Shown here one piece after another: positions 7,145 through 15,954 of a DNA stretch of 38,496 nt. The notes beneath the pieces were generated by a model, which was given only the letters and a program-made list of their open reading frames with translations, was not told where the DNA came from and searched no databases. Each line of letters begins with the position of its first letter. The first letter of the stretch is position 1. The position numbers and the translations under genes are program-made. The stretch comes from Burkholderiales bacterium (lineage in GTDB: Bacteria; Pseudomonadota; Gammaproteobacteria; Burkholderiales; SG8-39): contig JACZJU010000134.1 in NCBI GenBank assembly GCA_014860395.1, positions 1 to 38,496 of the forward strand. Direction: 5' to 3'.

Positions 7145-8362
7145 ATGGATAGCGCAACGGAAAACACGCACAACAGCACGCGCCCGCTTCAGGGCGTGAA
7201 GGTGATCGAACTGGGCACGCTCATTGCGGGACCCTATGCAGCCAGCATGCTGGCGCAGTTCGGCGCCGAGGTGATCAAGATCGAGTCGCCGGGCGAAGGT
7301 GACCCCTTGCGCAAGTGGCGCATACTCCACAAAGGCACCTCGCTGTGGTGGTACTCGCAGAGCCGCAACAAGAAGTCGGTAACCATCAATCTCAAGTCGC
7401 CCGAAGGCCAGGCCATCGTGCGCGACTTGGTGGAGGACGCCGACATCGTCATCGAAAACTTCCGTCCCGGCACCCTGGAAAAATGGGGGCTGGGCTGGGA
7501 CGACCTGCACAAGCTGAATCCTAACCTGATCATGGTGCGGGTCTCGGGCTACGGGCAGACCGGGCCTTACCGCAGCCGGCCAGGGTTCGCCGCGATCGCC
7601 GAATCCATGGGCGGCCTGCGCTATCTTGCCGGCTACCCCGACCGGCCTCCGGTGCGGGTGGGGGTGAGCATAGGCGATACCCTCGCCTCGCTTTACGGCG
7701 TCATCGGCGCACTGATGGCCATGCATCACCTGAAAACGGGCGGCAAGGGGCAGTTCGTCGATGTGGCGCTGTACGAGGCGGTGTTCGGCGTGATGGAGAG
7801 CCTGATTCCGGAGTACGCCGGCAGCGGCAAGATCCGCGAGCGCTCCGGCGCCAGCCTGCCCGGCATCTCGCCCTCCAGTACCTACCTGTGCGCAGACGGG
7901 CTCTACGCGATCATCGCCGGCAACAGCGACAGCATTTACAAGCGGCTGATGAATGCGATCGGGCGTCCCGATCTCGCCGACGATCCGAAACTCGCCCATA
8001 ACGACGGCCGCGCACAGCACAACGAAATGATCGATGACGCCATCGGCGCGTGGACTGCACAGCACGATATCGGGCAGGTGCTCGCCGTCCTGGAGGACGC
8101 CGCCGTGCCCAGCGGGCGCATCTATACCGCGGCCGACATACACGCCGACCCGCACTACCGCGCGCGCGACATGATCGAGCAGCGCGAACTGCCCGGCGGC
8201 GGAACCATCGATTTGCCGGGCGTGGTTCCCAAACTGAGCGAAACGCCCGGGGGCACCGATTGGGTGGGGCCCGAGCTTGGCCAGCACACGGACGAAGTCC
8301 TGGCCGGCCTGGGCATGAGCGCCGAGGCCATCGCAAAGCTGCGCGAGCGCGGCGTGGTGTAA
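7145..8362 (+). CDS. CaiB/BaiF family (class III) CoA-transferase
   Basis: A 405-residue family III CoA-transferase. The N-terminal Rossmann half shows LQGVKVIELGTLIAGPYAAS and AEVIKIESP; DIVIENFRPG and VSGYGQTGPYRSRPGF follow. The catalytic Asp expected in the GDS/GDT element is Asp178 (GVSIGDTLAS). The enzyme moves CoA from a donor such as succinyl-CoA to a free carboxylate through an enzyme-bound anhydride. It lies between the TRAP genes and an HMG-CoA-lyase homologue, so it probably activates the imported acid to the substrate of that lyase. Donor and acceptor cannot be read from sequence. Confidence 0.9.
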   Translation: MDSATENTHNSTRPLQGVKVIELGTLIAGPYAASMLAQFGAEVIKIESPGEGDPLRKWRILHKGTSLWWYSQSRNKKSVTINLKSPEGQAIVRDLVEDADIVIENFRPGTLEKWGLGWDDLHKLNPNLIMVRVSGYGQTGPYRSRPGFAAIAESMGGLRYLAGYPDRPPVRVGVSIGDTLASLYGVIGALMAMHHLKTGGKGQFVDVALYEAVFGVMESLIPEYAGSGKIRERSGASLPGISPSSTYLCADGLYAIIAGNSDSIYKRLMNAIGRPDLADDPKLAHNDGRAQHNEMIDDAIGAWTAQHDIGQVLAVLEDAAVPSGRIYTAADIHADPHYRARDMIEQRELPGGGTIDLPGVVPKLSETPGGTDWVGPELGQHTDEVLAGLGMSAEAIAKLRERGVV

Positions 8363-8385
8363 ACGAAACTGAATAGGAGTCGAAC

Positions 8386-9324
8386 ATGAGCATGCTATCG
8401 CGCCGGCCCGAGCGCGTCTTCATCAACGATGTCGCCGTGCGCGATGGTTTCCAGAGTGAGCCGCGCTTCGTGCCTACCGAGGACAAGATCCGTCTCATCG
8501 ATCGCTTGTCCGGCACCGGCGTGGCGAAAATAGAAGTGACTTCCTTCGTCTCGCCCAAGGCGATCCCCAACCTCAGGGATGCCGAGGAGGTCATGCGCGG
8601 CATCGCGCGCAATCCCGGCGTCGTCTACGTCGCCCTCGTGCCCAATGTACGCGGCTGCGAACGCGCGCTTGCCTGCGACGCGGACGAGATCAATCTGGTC
8701 ATGTCCATCGGCGAGAGCCATAACCTCGCCAACATGCGCATGAGCTGCGAGCAGTCCTTGAGCCAGTTTCGCCAGGTGATGTCGCTGGTGCGCGGCAGCC
8801 GGACCCGGGTCAATGGCACCATCGCCACCGCCTTCGGCTGTCCCTTCGACGGGGACCAGCCGGTGGACCGCGTGCTGTGGGCGGCCGAGAACTACCTCAA
8901 TATGGGCATGCAAAGCATTACCCTGGCCGACACCACCGGCATGGCCCAGCCAGTGCAGGTGGCGCAATTGTGCCGCCAGTTCAGGGAAATGTTTCCGACG
9001 ATTCCACTGACGCTGCATTTTCACAATACCCGCGGCATGGGCCTGGCCAATGCGCTGGCGGCGCTGGATGCCGGCGTGGTGAGCTTCGACGCCTCGCTCG
9101 GCGGTATCGGCGGCTGCCCGTTTGCGCCGGGCGCCACCGGCAACATCTGCACCGAGGACCTGGTGCACATGATCGAATCCTGCGGCGTTCCCACCGGCGT
9201 CGACCTCGACCGTCTGCTGGACGCCGCGCGGGAGCTGCCCGGCCTGCTCGGCCACGACGTGCCGGGCCAGGTCTTGCGGGCGGGCAAGCGCACCGACCTC
9301 CACCAACGGCCGATCGCTGCCTGA
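8386..9324 (+). CDS. Hydroxymethylglutaryl-CoA lyase family protein
   Basis: A 312-residue TIM-barrel lyase of the DRE-TIM superfamily. Motifs: RDGFQSE (19-25, classically RDGLQNE), EVTSFVSPKAIP (50-61), metal ligands in HFHNTRG (211-217), and the HMGL signature GGCPFAPGATGN (242-253) with catalytic Cys244. Such enzymes split 3-hydroxy-3-methyl acyl-CoAs, for example HMG-CoA to acetoacetate and acetyl-CoA; some homologues act on citramalyl-CoA or longer chains. The Leu-to-Phe change in the first motif points away from strict HMG-CoA lyase. An SD-like AGGAGT lies before ATG 8386. It is the last gene of the TRAP operon. Confidence 0.88.
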   Translation: MSMLSRRPERVFINDVAVRDGFQSEPRFVPTEDKIRLIDRLSGTGVAKIEVTSFVSPKAIPNLRDAEEVMRGIARNPGVVYVALVPNVRGCERALACDADEINLVMSIGESHNLANMRMSCEQSLSQFRQVMSLVRGSRTRVNGTIATAFGCPFDGDQPVDRVLWAAENYLNMGMQSITLADTTGMAQPVQVAQLCRQFREMFPTIPLTLHFHNTRGMGLANALAALDAGVVSFDASLGGIGGCPFAPGATGNICTEDLVHMIESCGVPTGVDLDRLLDAARELPGLLGHDVPGQVLRAGKRTDLHQRPIAA

Positions 9325-9326
9325 GC

Positions 9327-9341
9327 GCCCTGCGGCAGGGC
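9327..9341 (+). terminator. Weak hairpin after the HMGL gene
   Basis: GCCCTG-CGG-CAGGGC forms a 6-bp stem with a 3-nt loop 3 bp after the stop codon. It has no U run, so intrinsic termination is doubtful. The next gene has its own promoter, so transcription probably does end around here. Confidence 0.3.
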
Positions 9342-9492
9342 TGGCGGCTAGCGGCTGCCGCGGGCCTGTAGATTCGACGAATTCAGCTCCAACTCGCCGA
9401 ATCCCGGCATGTTCGAGAACGCCCCACTTTGAGATAGGTCATGACAGGCGCAGTTTCCTGCCAGGGAAGCTATTTTCAAGGACCCGTTAAGT

Positions 9493-9498
9493 TATAAT
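9493..9498 (+). promoter_or_regulatory. -10 box of etfBA
   Basis: Perfect TATAAT 39 bp before the etfB ATG. The -35 is poor (TATTTT-like, around 9471). Downstream bases TTCCGCTTC resemble those after the -10 at 11443, hinting that etfBA and the following ACAD gene have related promoters. Confidence 0.5.
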
Positions 9499-9536
9499 TT
9501 CCGCTTCACCTTTTTCATTCCCTTCGGAGCAAGTCG

Positions 9537-10286
9537 ATGAAAGTCCTAGTGCCCATCAAACGGGTGGTCGATTACAACGTCAAGGTGCGCGTCAAGGCCG
9601 ACGGCTCGGGCGTCGAGACCGCCAACGTCAAGATGTCGATGAATCCCTTCGATGAAATTGCGGTGGAAGAAGCGGTGCGCCTGAAAGAGGCGGGCGTGGT
9701 CAAGGAAATCCTGGTCGTCTCCTGCGGCACCAGCGCGAGCCAGGAAACGCTGCGCACGGCCCTCGCGCTCGGGGCGGATCGGGCGATCCTGGTCGAGGCG
9801 AATGCCGAACTGGAGCCGCTTGCCGTGGCGAAGCTGCTGAAAGCGGTCGTGGAGAAGGAAAATCCGAATTTCGCCATACTCGGCAAGCAGGCGATCGATG
9901 ACGACTGCAACCAGACCGGGCAGATGCTGTCCGCGCTACTGGGTTGGTCGCAGGCCACGTTCGCTTCCAAAGTGAAAATCGCGGACGACAAGGCCGAGGT
10001 CACGCGCGAAGTCGACGGCGGCCTGGAAACGATTTCCGTCAAGCTGCCGGCGGTGATCACTGCCGATCTGCGCCTGAACGAGCCACGCTACGTCACCTTG
10101 CCCAACATCATGAAAGCGAAGAAAAAACCGCTTGAGACGCTGAAGGCCGACGCGCTCGGCGTCGATGTCAGCCCGCGACTCACCACCCTCAAGGTGGAAG
10201 AGCCGCCCAAGCGCAAGGCCGGCGTCAAAGTCCCGGACGCGAAGACTTTGGTCGAAAAACTCCGCAACGAAGCGAAGGTGATCTAA
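9537..10286 (+). CDS. etfB: Electron transfer flavoprotein, beta subunit
   Basis: A 249-residue ETF beta, usual family length, starting [20 protein letters not shown]. The ETF beta signature region is seen in [21 protein letters not shown] followed by [21 protein letters not shown], the recognition-loop region that touches partner dehydrogenases. With EtfA it carries electrons from the acyl-CoA dehydrogenases of this window to ETF:quinone oxidoreductase. etfA follows with no gap, so expression is coupled. The start has an SD-like CGGAGC 8 bases upstream. Confidence 0.96.
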   Translation: MKVLVPIKRVVDYNVKVRVKADGSGVETANVKMSMNPFDEIAVEEAVRLKEAGVVKEILVVSCGTSASQETLRTALALGADRAILVEANAELEPLAVAKLLKAVVEKENPNFAILGKQAIDDDCNQTGQMLSALLGWSQATFASKVKIADDKAEVTREVDGGLETISVKLPAVITADLRLNEPRYVTLPNIMKAKKKPLETLKADALGVDVSPRLTTLKVEEPPKRKAGVKVPDAKTLVEKLRNEAKVI

Positions 10287-11219
10287 ATGCCCATACTCGT
10301 ACTAGCCGATCACGACAACCAAACCATCCGGGGCGCGACGCTCAACACCGTGGCTGCTGCCGCGAAAATCGGCGGCGACATCGTGCTGCTGGTCGCAGGC
10401 GGCGGCTGTGCCGCCGTAGGCCAGGCCGCGGCGCAGATCGCCGGCGTGAGCAAAGTGCTGCTCGCAGATGCGCCGCAATACAAGGACGAACTCGCCGAGA
10501 GCCTCGCCGCGCTGGTTGTATCGATTGCTTCGGGCTACAGCCATATTGTCGTGCCGGCCACCACCTTCGGCAAGAACGTGGCCCCGCGCATCGCGGCGCT
10601 GCTCGACGTCGCGCAAATTTCCGACATCACTGCGGTCAATTCGCCCGATACCTTCGTGCGTCCGATTTACGCGGGCACGGCGCTGGCGACGGTGCAGTCC
10701 AAGGACGCGATCAAAGTCATCACCGTGCGCGCCACCGGATTCGACGCCGCAGCGGCGAGCGGCGGCTCCGCTGCGGTCGAGCCGCTGACTGCGGTGGCCG
10801 ACGCCGGCCTGTCCAGCCTGGTCGGGCGCGAACTGGTCAAATCGGAGCGCCCCGAACTGACCGCCGCCAAGGTCATCGTTTCCGGCGGACGCGGCATGGG
10901 CTCGGCAGAAAACTTCAAGCTGCTCGAGCCGCTCGCGGACAAGCTGGGCGCGGCCATGGGCGCTTCGCGCGCGGCGGTGGACGCGGGTTTCGTCCCGAAC
11001 GACTGGCAGGTGGGACAGACCGGCAAGATTGTCGCTCCGGAACTGTATATCGCGATCGGCATATCGGGCGCGATCCAGCACATGGCGGGGATGAAGGACA
11101 GCCGCGTCATCGTCGCCATCAACAAGGACGAGGAAGCGCCGATATTCCAGGCCGCCGATTACGGTATCGTCGGCGATTTGTTCAAGGTGGTGCCGGAGCT
11201 GGTGAAGGAACTGGGGTAG
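10287..11219 (+). CDS. etfA: Electron transfer flavoprotein, alpha subunit
   Basis: A 310-residue FAD-binding alpha subunit. The C-terminal FAD domain is clear: [10 protein letters not shown] (201-210), then [20 protein letters not shown] and [19 protein letters not shown]. The N-terminal domain begins [11 protein letters not shown]. It starts immediately after the etfB stop. The pair serves several acyl-CoA dehydrogenases; the nearest is the large ACAD that follows after a 258-bp structured gap. Confidence 0.96.
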   Translation: MPILVLADHDNQTIRGATLNTVAAAAKIGGDIVLLVAGGGCAAVGQAAAQIAGVSKVLLADAPQYKDELAESLAALVVSIASGYSHIVVPATTFGKNVAPRIAALLDVAQISDITAVNSPDTFVRPIYAGTALATVQSKDAIKVITVRATGFDAAAASGGSAAVEPLTAVADAGLSSLVGRELVKSERPELTAAKVIVSGGRGMGSAENFKLLEPLADKLGAAMGASRAAVDAGFVPNDWQVGQTGKIVAPELYIAIGISGAIQHMAGMKDSRVIVAINKDEEAPIFQAADYGIVGDLFKVVPELVKELG

Positions 11220-11226
11220 GAAGCTT

Positions 11227-11250
11227 GCGCGGACGAAAAGCCGTCCGCGC
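11227..11250. repeat. Hairpin GCGCGGACG / CGTCCGCGC
   Basis: A perfect 9-bp stem (11227-11235 with 11242-11250) with a 6-nt loop, 8 bp after the etfA stop. It has no U run. It shares the word GCGCGGAC with the larger hairpins that follow. Confidence 0.55.
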
Positions 11251-11251
11251 G

Positions 11252-11390
11252 GATCGCCGCCGGTGCGCGGAGGTGAAGCATGTCCGCGCACCGGCGGCGA
11301 TCTTGTTTGAAAACCCCAGGCCGCTGGGGTTTTAAGCATAACCGTGCTTTCCGCGCGGACACGCTTTACCTCCGTGCGGAAAACACGGTT
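11252..11390. repeat. Symmetric 139-bp palindromic element with two related hairpins around a terminator
   Basis: The left hairpin has perfect 20-bp arms (11252-11271 and 11283-11302) and an 11-nt loop. The right hairpin has 20-bp arms (11340-11359 and 11371-11390) with 18 of 20 pairs and also an 11-nt loop. Read on opposite strands, the loops agree at 9 of 11 positions and the inner stems agree too, but the outer stems differ while remaining paired. Both contain GGAGGTRAAGCRTG, an SD followed by ATG or GTG. The two hairpins lie at almost equal distances (about 44 bp) from the centre of the terminator at 11310-11333. Confidence 0.75.
11310..11333. terminator. Bidirectional rho-independent terminator after etfBA
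   Basis: AAAACCCCAG (11310-11319), loop GCCG, CTGGGGTTTT (11324-11333): a perfect 10-bp stem with an A run on one side and a T run on the other. It can work in both directions and sits at the centre of the palindromic element. Confidence 0.8.
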
Positions 11391-11442
11391 GGCGCGCGCA
11401 GCGCGCAATATTGCTCGTCACATGCGCGGTATCAGAGACGTA

Positions 11443-11448
11443 TATAAT
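11443..11448 (+). promoter_or_regulatory. -10 box of the large acyl-CoA dehydrogenase gene
   Basis: Perfect TATAAT 29 bp before the ATG at 11478, followed by TTCCACCTTCG, which resembles the stretch after the etfB -10. No strong -35 is visible. Confidence 0.5.
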
Positions 11449-11477
11449 TTCCACCTTCGCATTCAAGGCAGCTCATC

Positions 11478-13268
11478 ATGAGTGACTATATCGCCCCGCT
11501 GAAGGACATGCAGTTCGTGCTGAAGGAACTGGCCGGACTGGATCAGGTTGCCAAGCTCCCCGGCTGCGAGGACGTGAGCGTCGAACTAGTCGACCAGATA
11601 CTGGAGGAGAGCGGCAAATTCTGCGGCGAAGTGCTGGCGCCGCTGAACCAGTCGGGCGACGCCGAGGGTTCGAAGTGGGACCAGGGCAAGGTCACTACGC
11701 CCAAAGGGTTTATCGCCGCGTACAAGCAATTCGTGGAAGGCGGCTGGAACGCGCTGCAGTTCCCGCCGGAATTCGGCGGGCAGGGTTTGCCCAAGCTGGT
11801 GGCGACGCCGGTGATGGAAATGTGGAAAGCGGCCAATCTGTCGTTCTCGCTGTGCCCGCTCCTGACCGGCGGCGCGATCGAGGCGCTGCTGTTGAGCGGC
11901 ACCGGCGCGCTCAAGCAGACCTTCCTGCCGAAGATGGTCGAAGGCACCTGGACCGGCACCATGAACCTGACCGAACCGCAGGCGGGCTCGGACCTGGCGC
12001 TGGTCAAGTCGAAAGCAGTTCCGGAAGGCGATCACTACCGCATCTCCGGGCAGAAGATATTCATCACCTACGGCGAGCACGATCTGGCGGAGAACATCGT
12101 GCATCTGGTGCTCGCGCGCACGCCCAATGCGCCCGAGGGGGTGAAAGGGATTTCGCTGTTCGTCGTTCCCAAGTTTCTGGTCAATGCCGACGGCAGCCTG
12201 GGCAAGAGGAACGACGTGCACTGCGCCTCGATCGAGCACAAGCTCGGCATCCACGCAAGCCCCACCGCGGTGCTGATCTTCGGCGAGAAGGAAGGCGCCG
12301 TCGGCTATCTGGTGGGCGAGGAGAACAAGGGCCTCGCCTACATGTTCATCATGATGAATGCGGCGCGCTTCGCAGTCGGCCTGGAGGGCGTGGCCATTTC
12401 CGACCGCGCCTACCAGCTGGCGCTGGCCTATGCCAAGGAGCGCATCCAGAGCCGCGACCTCGCTGGCGGCGGCAAGGCGGTACCCATCATCCGTCAGCCC
12501 GACGTGCGGCGCATGCTGATGAGCATGAAAGCGCAGGCCGAGGCGATGCGCGCGCTCGCCTATGTGGTCGCGGCGGCGATGGACATCGCCCACCGCGATC
12601 CGGACAAGGCCCTGCGCGCCAAGCATCAGGCATTCGCCGACATGATGATTCCGGTGGTGAAGGGCTGGAGCACCGAGACCTGCATCGAAGTGGCATCGAC
12701 TGGCATCCAGGTGCACGGCGGCATGGGCTACGTCGAGGAAACCGGCGCGGCGCAACTGCTGCGCGATGCGCGCATCACCACGATATACGAAGGCACCACC
12801 GCGATCCAGGCGAATGACCTGGTCGGGCGCAAGATGGCGCGCGAGGGCGGGGCGACGGCGAAGGAAGTGGTCAAGGCGATGCGCGTGATCGAGGGCGAAC
12901 TCGCCCAAGCGCAGGGCGAGGACATGGCGGCGATACGCGCGGGGCTCGCCGCCGGGATCAAGGCGGTGGAAGAGTGCTCGACCTGGATCGTCAGCACCTA
13001 CGCCGCCGACATCAAGGCGGTGCACGCGGGCTCGGTGCCGTTTCTCAAGCTCATGGGCATAGTCTGCGGCGGCTGGCAGATGGCGCGTGCGGCGCTGGTG
13101 GCGCAGAAGCGCCTGGCGGCCAAGGAAGGCGACACCGAGTTCTATCAGGCGAAGATCGCGACTGCGCGCTTCTATGCCGACCACATCCTGGCGCAGGCGC
13201 CGGGTTTGCGCAATACTGTAGTGCGCGGCGCCGCCGGCGTCATGGCGCTAACCGAAGAGCAGTTCTAA
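11478..13268 (+). CDS. Large acyl-CoA dehydrogenase, DmdC-like
   Basis: A 596-residue ACAD with the long C-terminal domain typical of the 3-methylmercaptopropionyl-CoA dehydrogenase (DmdC)/FadE5-like group. Motifs: FPPEFGGQGLP (95-105), MNLTEPQAGSDLALVKSKA (162-180), QVHGGMGYVEETGAAQLLRD (411-430) and the catalytic Glu438 in IYEGTTAIQ. The first step of beta-oxidation with electrons to EtfAB is the expected role. Many such enzymes are general straight-chain dehydrogenases, so a DMSP role is not implied. It has its own promoter and is followed 12 bp later by the DUF3460 gene. Confidence 0.93.
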   Translation: MSDYIAPLKDMQFVLKELAGLDQVAKLPGCEDVSVELVDQILEESGKFCGEVLAPLNQSGDAEGSKWDQGKVTTPKGFIAAYKQFVEGGWNALQFPPEFGGQGLPKLVATPVMEMWKAANLSFSLCPLLTGGAIEALLLSGTGALKQTFLPKMVEGTWTGTMNLTEPQAGSDLALVKSKAVPEGDHYRISGQKIFITYGEHDLAENIVHLVLARTPNAPEGVKGISLFVVPKFLVNADGSLGKRNDVHCASIEHKLGIHASPTAVLIFGEKEGAVGYLVGEENKGLAYMFIMMNAARFAVGLEGVAISDRAYQLALAYAKERIQSRDLAGGGKAVPIIRQPDVRRMLMSMKAQAEAMRALAYVVAAAMDIAHRDPDKALRAKHQAFADMMIPVVKGWSTETCIEVASTGIQVHGGMGYVEETGAAQLLRDARITTIYEGTTAIQANDLVGRKMAREGGATAKEVVKAMRVIEGELAQAQGEDMAAIRAGLAAGIKAVEECSTWIVSTYAADIKAVHAGSVPFLKLMGIVCGGWQMARAALVAQKRLAAKEGDTEFYQAKIATARFYADHILAQAPGLRNTVVRGAAGVMALTEEQF

Positions 13269-13280
13269 CAAAGGCAAAAC

Positions 13281-13517
13281 ATGGCAACGCAAGAATCAAT
13301 GCTCAGCAGATTTCTCGACGAATTCAAGCCGAAAAGCTACGAATCGGAGTTCACCAAGTTCGTGCGCGAGCTGAAGCAGAAGAATCCTCAGCTAGAGGAG
13401 GGGCAGCGAAAGAGCCGCTCGATCTGGTGGGACCACAAGCAGGACATGGAAACGCTGGAGCGCCAGAAGGAATCCCGCGTCAAACAGCAGGCCTACGTGT
13501 ACCAGAACAAGGTCTGA
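13281..13517 (+). CDS. DUF3460-type small protein
   Basis: A 78-residue charged protein with the core YESEFTKFVRELKQKNPQLE, SRSIWWDHK and a C-terminal SRVKQQAYVYQNKV. I recognise this as the DUF3460 family, known mainly from betaproteobacteria and of unknown function. It has no signal or membrane segment and is probably a mostly helical cytosolic protein. It is co-transcribed with the ACAD gene 12 bp upstream and convergent with the SDR gene, whose stop lies 5 bp away. Confidence 0.85.
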   Translation: MATQESMLSRFLDEFKPKSYESEFTKFVRELKQKNPQLEEGQRKSRSIWWDHKQDMETLERQKESRVKQQAYVYQNKV

Positions 13518-13521
13518 GTCA

Positions 13522-14283
13522 TCAGCCCACGGCCAGCCCGTCGTCGGCGGTGATGACCGCACCGTTGATGAAGCCGGACTGTTCGGAAGCGAGCAGCAGC
13601 ACCAGAGCGTCGAGGTCCTCGGGCTGGCCGACGCGCCGGCGCGGCAGCATGCTCACCAGCTTCTTCCCGCCATCGGTCTGCCAGTAGTCGCGGTTGATCC
13701 CGGTTTCGATATAGCCGGGGCAGATGGCGTTGACGTTGATGTTGTAGCGCCCCCATTCGTGCGCCAGCGTCTTGGTCATCTGCACCACTGCCGCCTTGGA
13801 CATGCAATAAGTCGATAGCTGCGCCAGCACGCGCAGAGCGGCGACCGAGGCGATGTTGACTATGCGCCCGGGACATTTGCGCGCGATCATGCTGCGGCCC
13901 ACGGCCTGTGCGACGAAAAACGCCCCTTTACAATTGGTGTCCGTGACGAAGTCGTAGTCCGCTTCCTCCACCTCCACCGCGCGCTGCTGCTTGCTGACGC
14001 CGGAGTTGTTGACCAGGATGTCGATGCCGCCGAGCGCAGATTCGGCCAGGACCACCGCCGCGCGCACGCTCGCCACGTCGGTCACATCCATTTTCACCAC
14101 GCTTGCCTTGCCGCCCGCGCCCTCGATCTCGCGCTTGAGCTCATCCAGCTTGTCGGTGCTGCGCGCGGCCAGCGCGACCTTGGCGCCGGCTTCGGCCAGC
14201 AGCTGGGCGAAACGCCAGCCCAGTCCGCTGGAGGCGCCGGTGACCAGCGCGGTCTTGCCATCGAGGCGTATGTTCTGCTGCAT
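13522..14283 (-). CDS. Short-chain dehydrogenase/reductase (SDR)
   Basis: A 253-residue classical SDR. Cofactor loop TGASSGLG (15-22), NNSG (92-95, where most have NNAG), catalytic Ser146, Tyr159 and Lys163 (TYCMSK), then ICPGYIETGINRDYW in the substrate region. The Arg after the second strand (AARSTDKL) suggests NADP(H). Substrate is unknown; homologues next to carboxylase and acyl-CoA genes often act on 3-hydroxyacyl or similar compounds. It diverges from the carboxyltransferase gene, and the roughly 120 bp between them must hold both promoters. Confidence 0.88.
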   Translation of the reverse strand: MQQNIRLDGKTALVTGASSGLGWRFAQLLAEAGAKVALAARSTDKLDELKREIEGAGGKASVVKMDVTDVASVRAAVVLAESALGGIDILVNNSGVSKQQRAVEVEEADYDFVTDTNCKGAFFVAQAVGRSMIARKCPGRIVNIASVAALRVLAQLSTYCMSKAAVVQMTKTLAHEWGRYNINVNAICPGYIETGINRDYWQTDGGKKLVSMLPRRRVGQPEDLDALVLLLASEQSGFINGAVITADDGLAVG

Positions 14284-14406
14284 GTGATTTCCTTTCGAGT
14301 CGGGTTTTCTTCCGCGGCCACGGTAACGCGTTCCGCATGCGGCGGCAAGCCGTGTGTTGCTGGTAGACTTGCACGAGAGTCCACATTACCGAGGCAAGAG
14401 GAAATC

Positions 14407-15954
14407 GTGACCTGGCAACCGGAGATAGACGAACTGCGCAAGCGCGAGGAACTGGGGCGCAGGATGGGCGGTGCGGACAAAATCAAGCGCCACCATGATT
14501 TGGGCAAGCTGACGGTGCGCGAGCGCGTCGCCGGCATACTCGATGCGGGCTCGTTTCACGAGATCGGCACGATTACCGGCAAGGCGCGCTACGACGCGGC
14601 GGGGGAACTCGTCGACATGGTGCCGACCAACCTGGTCATGGGCCGCGGCAGGATAGAGGGGCGGCCGGTGGTGATCACCGGCGATGATTTCACCGTGCGC
14701 GGCGGCGCCAACGACGGCGGCCTGCGCGAGAAGCTGGAGCGCGCCGAGATGATGGCCTGGGAGCTGCGTCTGCCCATGGTGCGTTTGGTCGACGGCACCG
14801 GCGGCGGCGGTTCGGTGAAGAACATCGAGCAGGACGGCAGGACGCAGATACCCACCATCGCGATCTGGGAACAGGTGGTGAGGAACATGTCGGCCGTGCC
14901 CGTGGTTTCGCTGGCACTAGGCTCGGTCGCGGGGCTGGGTTCGGCGCGCGTGGCGGCGAGCCACTACTCGGTTATGGTCAAAGACACGTCGCAACTCTTC
15001 GTCGCCGGCCCGCCGGTGGTGGCGCGGGTGGAGAAGAATTACGAAAAGAACGAGCTCGGCGGCAGCGCCATCCACACGCGCAACGGCGCCGTGGACGACG
15101 AGGCCGAAAGCGAGGCCGACGCGTTCGCGCGCGCGCGGCGCTTTCTCTCCTATCTGCCGAGCTCGGTGTACGAACTGCCGCCGCGCGTCACCTGCGAGGA
15201 CGACACGGCGCGCAGCGATCCCTGGCTGATCGAGGCCGTGCCCAAGGATACGCGCAAGGTGTACAAAATGCGCCACATCGTCGAGTCGCTGGTCGACCGC
15301 GATTCGTTTTTCGAAATCGGCAGGATGTGGGGACGTTCTGTGATCACCGGTTTCGCGCGCCTCAACGGCTGGCCGGTCGCGCTGCTCGCGAGCGATCCGT
15401 ATTTCTACGGCGGCGCGTGGACGGCGCAGGCATCCGAGAAAGTCACGCGCTTCGTCGATCTGGCCGAGACCTTTCATCTGCCGGTAGTGCACCTGGTGGA
15501 CATCCCGGGTTTTCTCATCGGTCTCGAAGCCGAGCGCAGCGCGACCATACGCTACGGCGTGCGCGCGATGGCGGCGGTGTGCCAGGCGAGCGTGCCCTGG
15601 TGCTCGATCATCGTGCGCAAGGTATTCGGCGTCGCCGGCGCCGCGCACCAGAATTCGGGGCGCTACAACGTGCGCTACGTCTGGCCTTCGGGGGAGTGGG
15701 GCTCGCTGCCGATCGCGGGCGGGCTGGAGGCCGCGTACAAGGCCGACATCGAGGCCGCCGCCGATCCGGCGGCGCGCATGGCAGAGATCGAAAAGCGGCT
15801 GAAAGCGCTGACCTCGCCGTTTCGCAGCGCCGAGTCCTTCATCGTCGAAGAAATTATCGATCCGCGCGACACGCGCCGCCTGCTGTGCGAATTCGCCGAG
15901 CTTGCTGCACCGCTGCGCACGCCGGGCTGGACCGCGTTCGGAGTGAGGCCCTGA
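14407..15954 (+). CDS. Acyl-CoA carboxylase, carboxyltransferase (beta) subunit
   Basis: A 515-residue biotin-dependent carboxyltransferase of the propionyl-/methylcrotonyl-CoA carboxylase beta family. The start GTG at 14407 follows AAGAGGA closely, and upstream codons do not look coding. The N-half has MGGADKIKRHHDLGKLTVRERV and LVDGTGGGGSVKN; the oxyanion-type elements GSVAGLGSARVAASHYSV and GLEAERSATIRYGVRAMAA lie in the two crotonase-like halves. It transfers carboxyl from carboxybiotin to an acyl-CoA. No biotin carboxylase or biotin carrier gene is within this window, so the partner lies elsewhere. Its TGA overlaps the ATG of a CaiB remnant. Confidence 0.9.
   Translation: MTWQPEIDELRKREELGRRMGGADKIKRHHDLGKLTVRERVAGILDAGSFHEIGTITGKARYDAAGELVDMVPTNLVMGRGRIEGRPVVITGDDFTVRGGANDGGLREKLERAEMMAWELRLPMVRLVDGTGGGGSVKNIEQDGRTQIPTIAIWEQVVRNMSAVPVVSLALGSVAGLGSARVAASHYSVMVKDTSQLFVAGPPVVARVEKNYEKNELGGSAIHTRNGAVDDEAESEADAFARARRFLSYLPSSVYELPPRVTCEDDTARSDPWLIEAVPKDTRKVYKMRHIVESLVDRDSFFEIGRMWGRSVITGFARLNGWPVALLASDPYFYGGAWTAQASEKVTRFVDLAETFHLPVVHLVDIPGFLIGLEAERSATIRYGVRAMAAVCQASVPWCSIIVRKVFGVAGAAHQNSGRYNVRYVWPSGEWGSLPIAGGLEAAYKADIEAAADPAARMAEIEKRLKALTSPFRSAESFIVEEIIDPRDTRRLLCEFAELAAPLRTPGWTAFGVRP

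Noticed and set aside
11280..11447. Small ORF starting in the loop of the left hairpin
   Set aside because: It has a perfect SD but crosses the terminator and has no recognisable product; kept only as part of the repeat finding.
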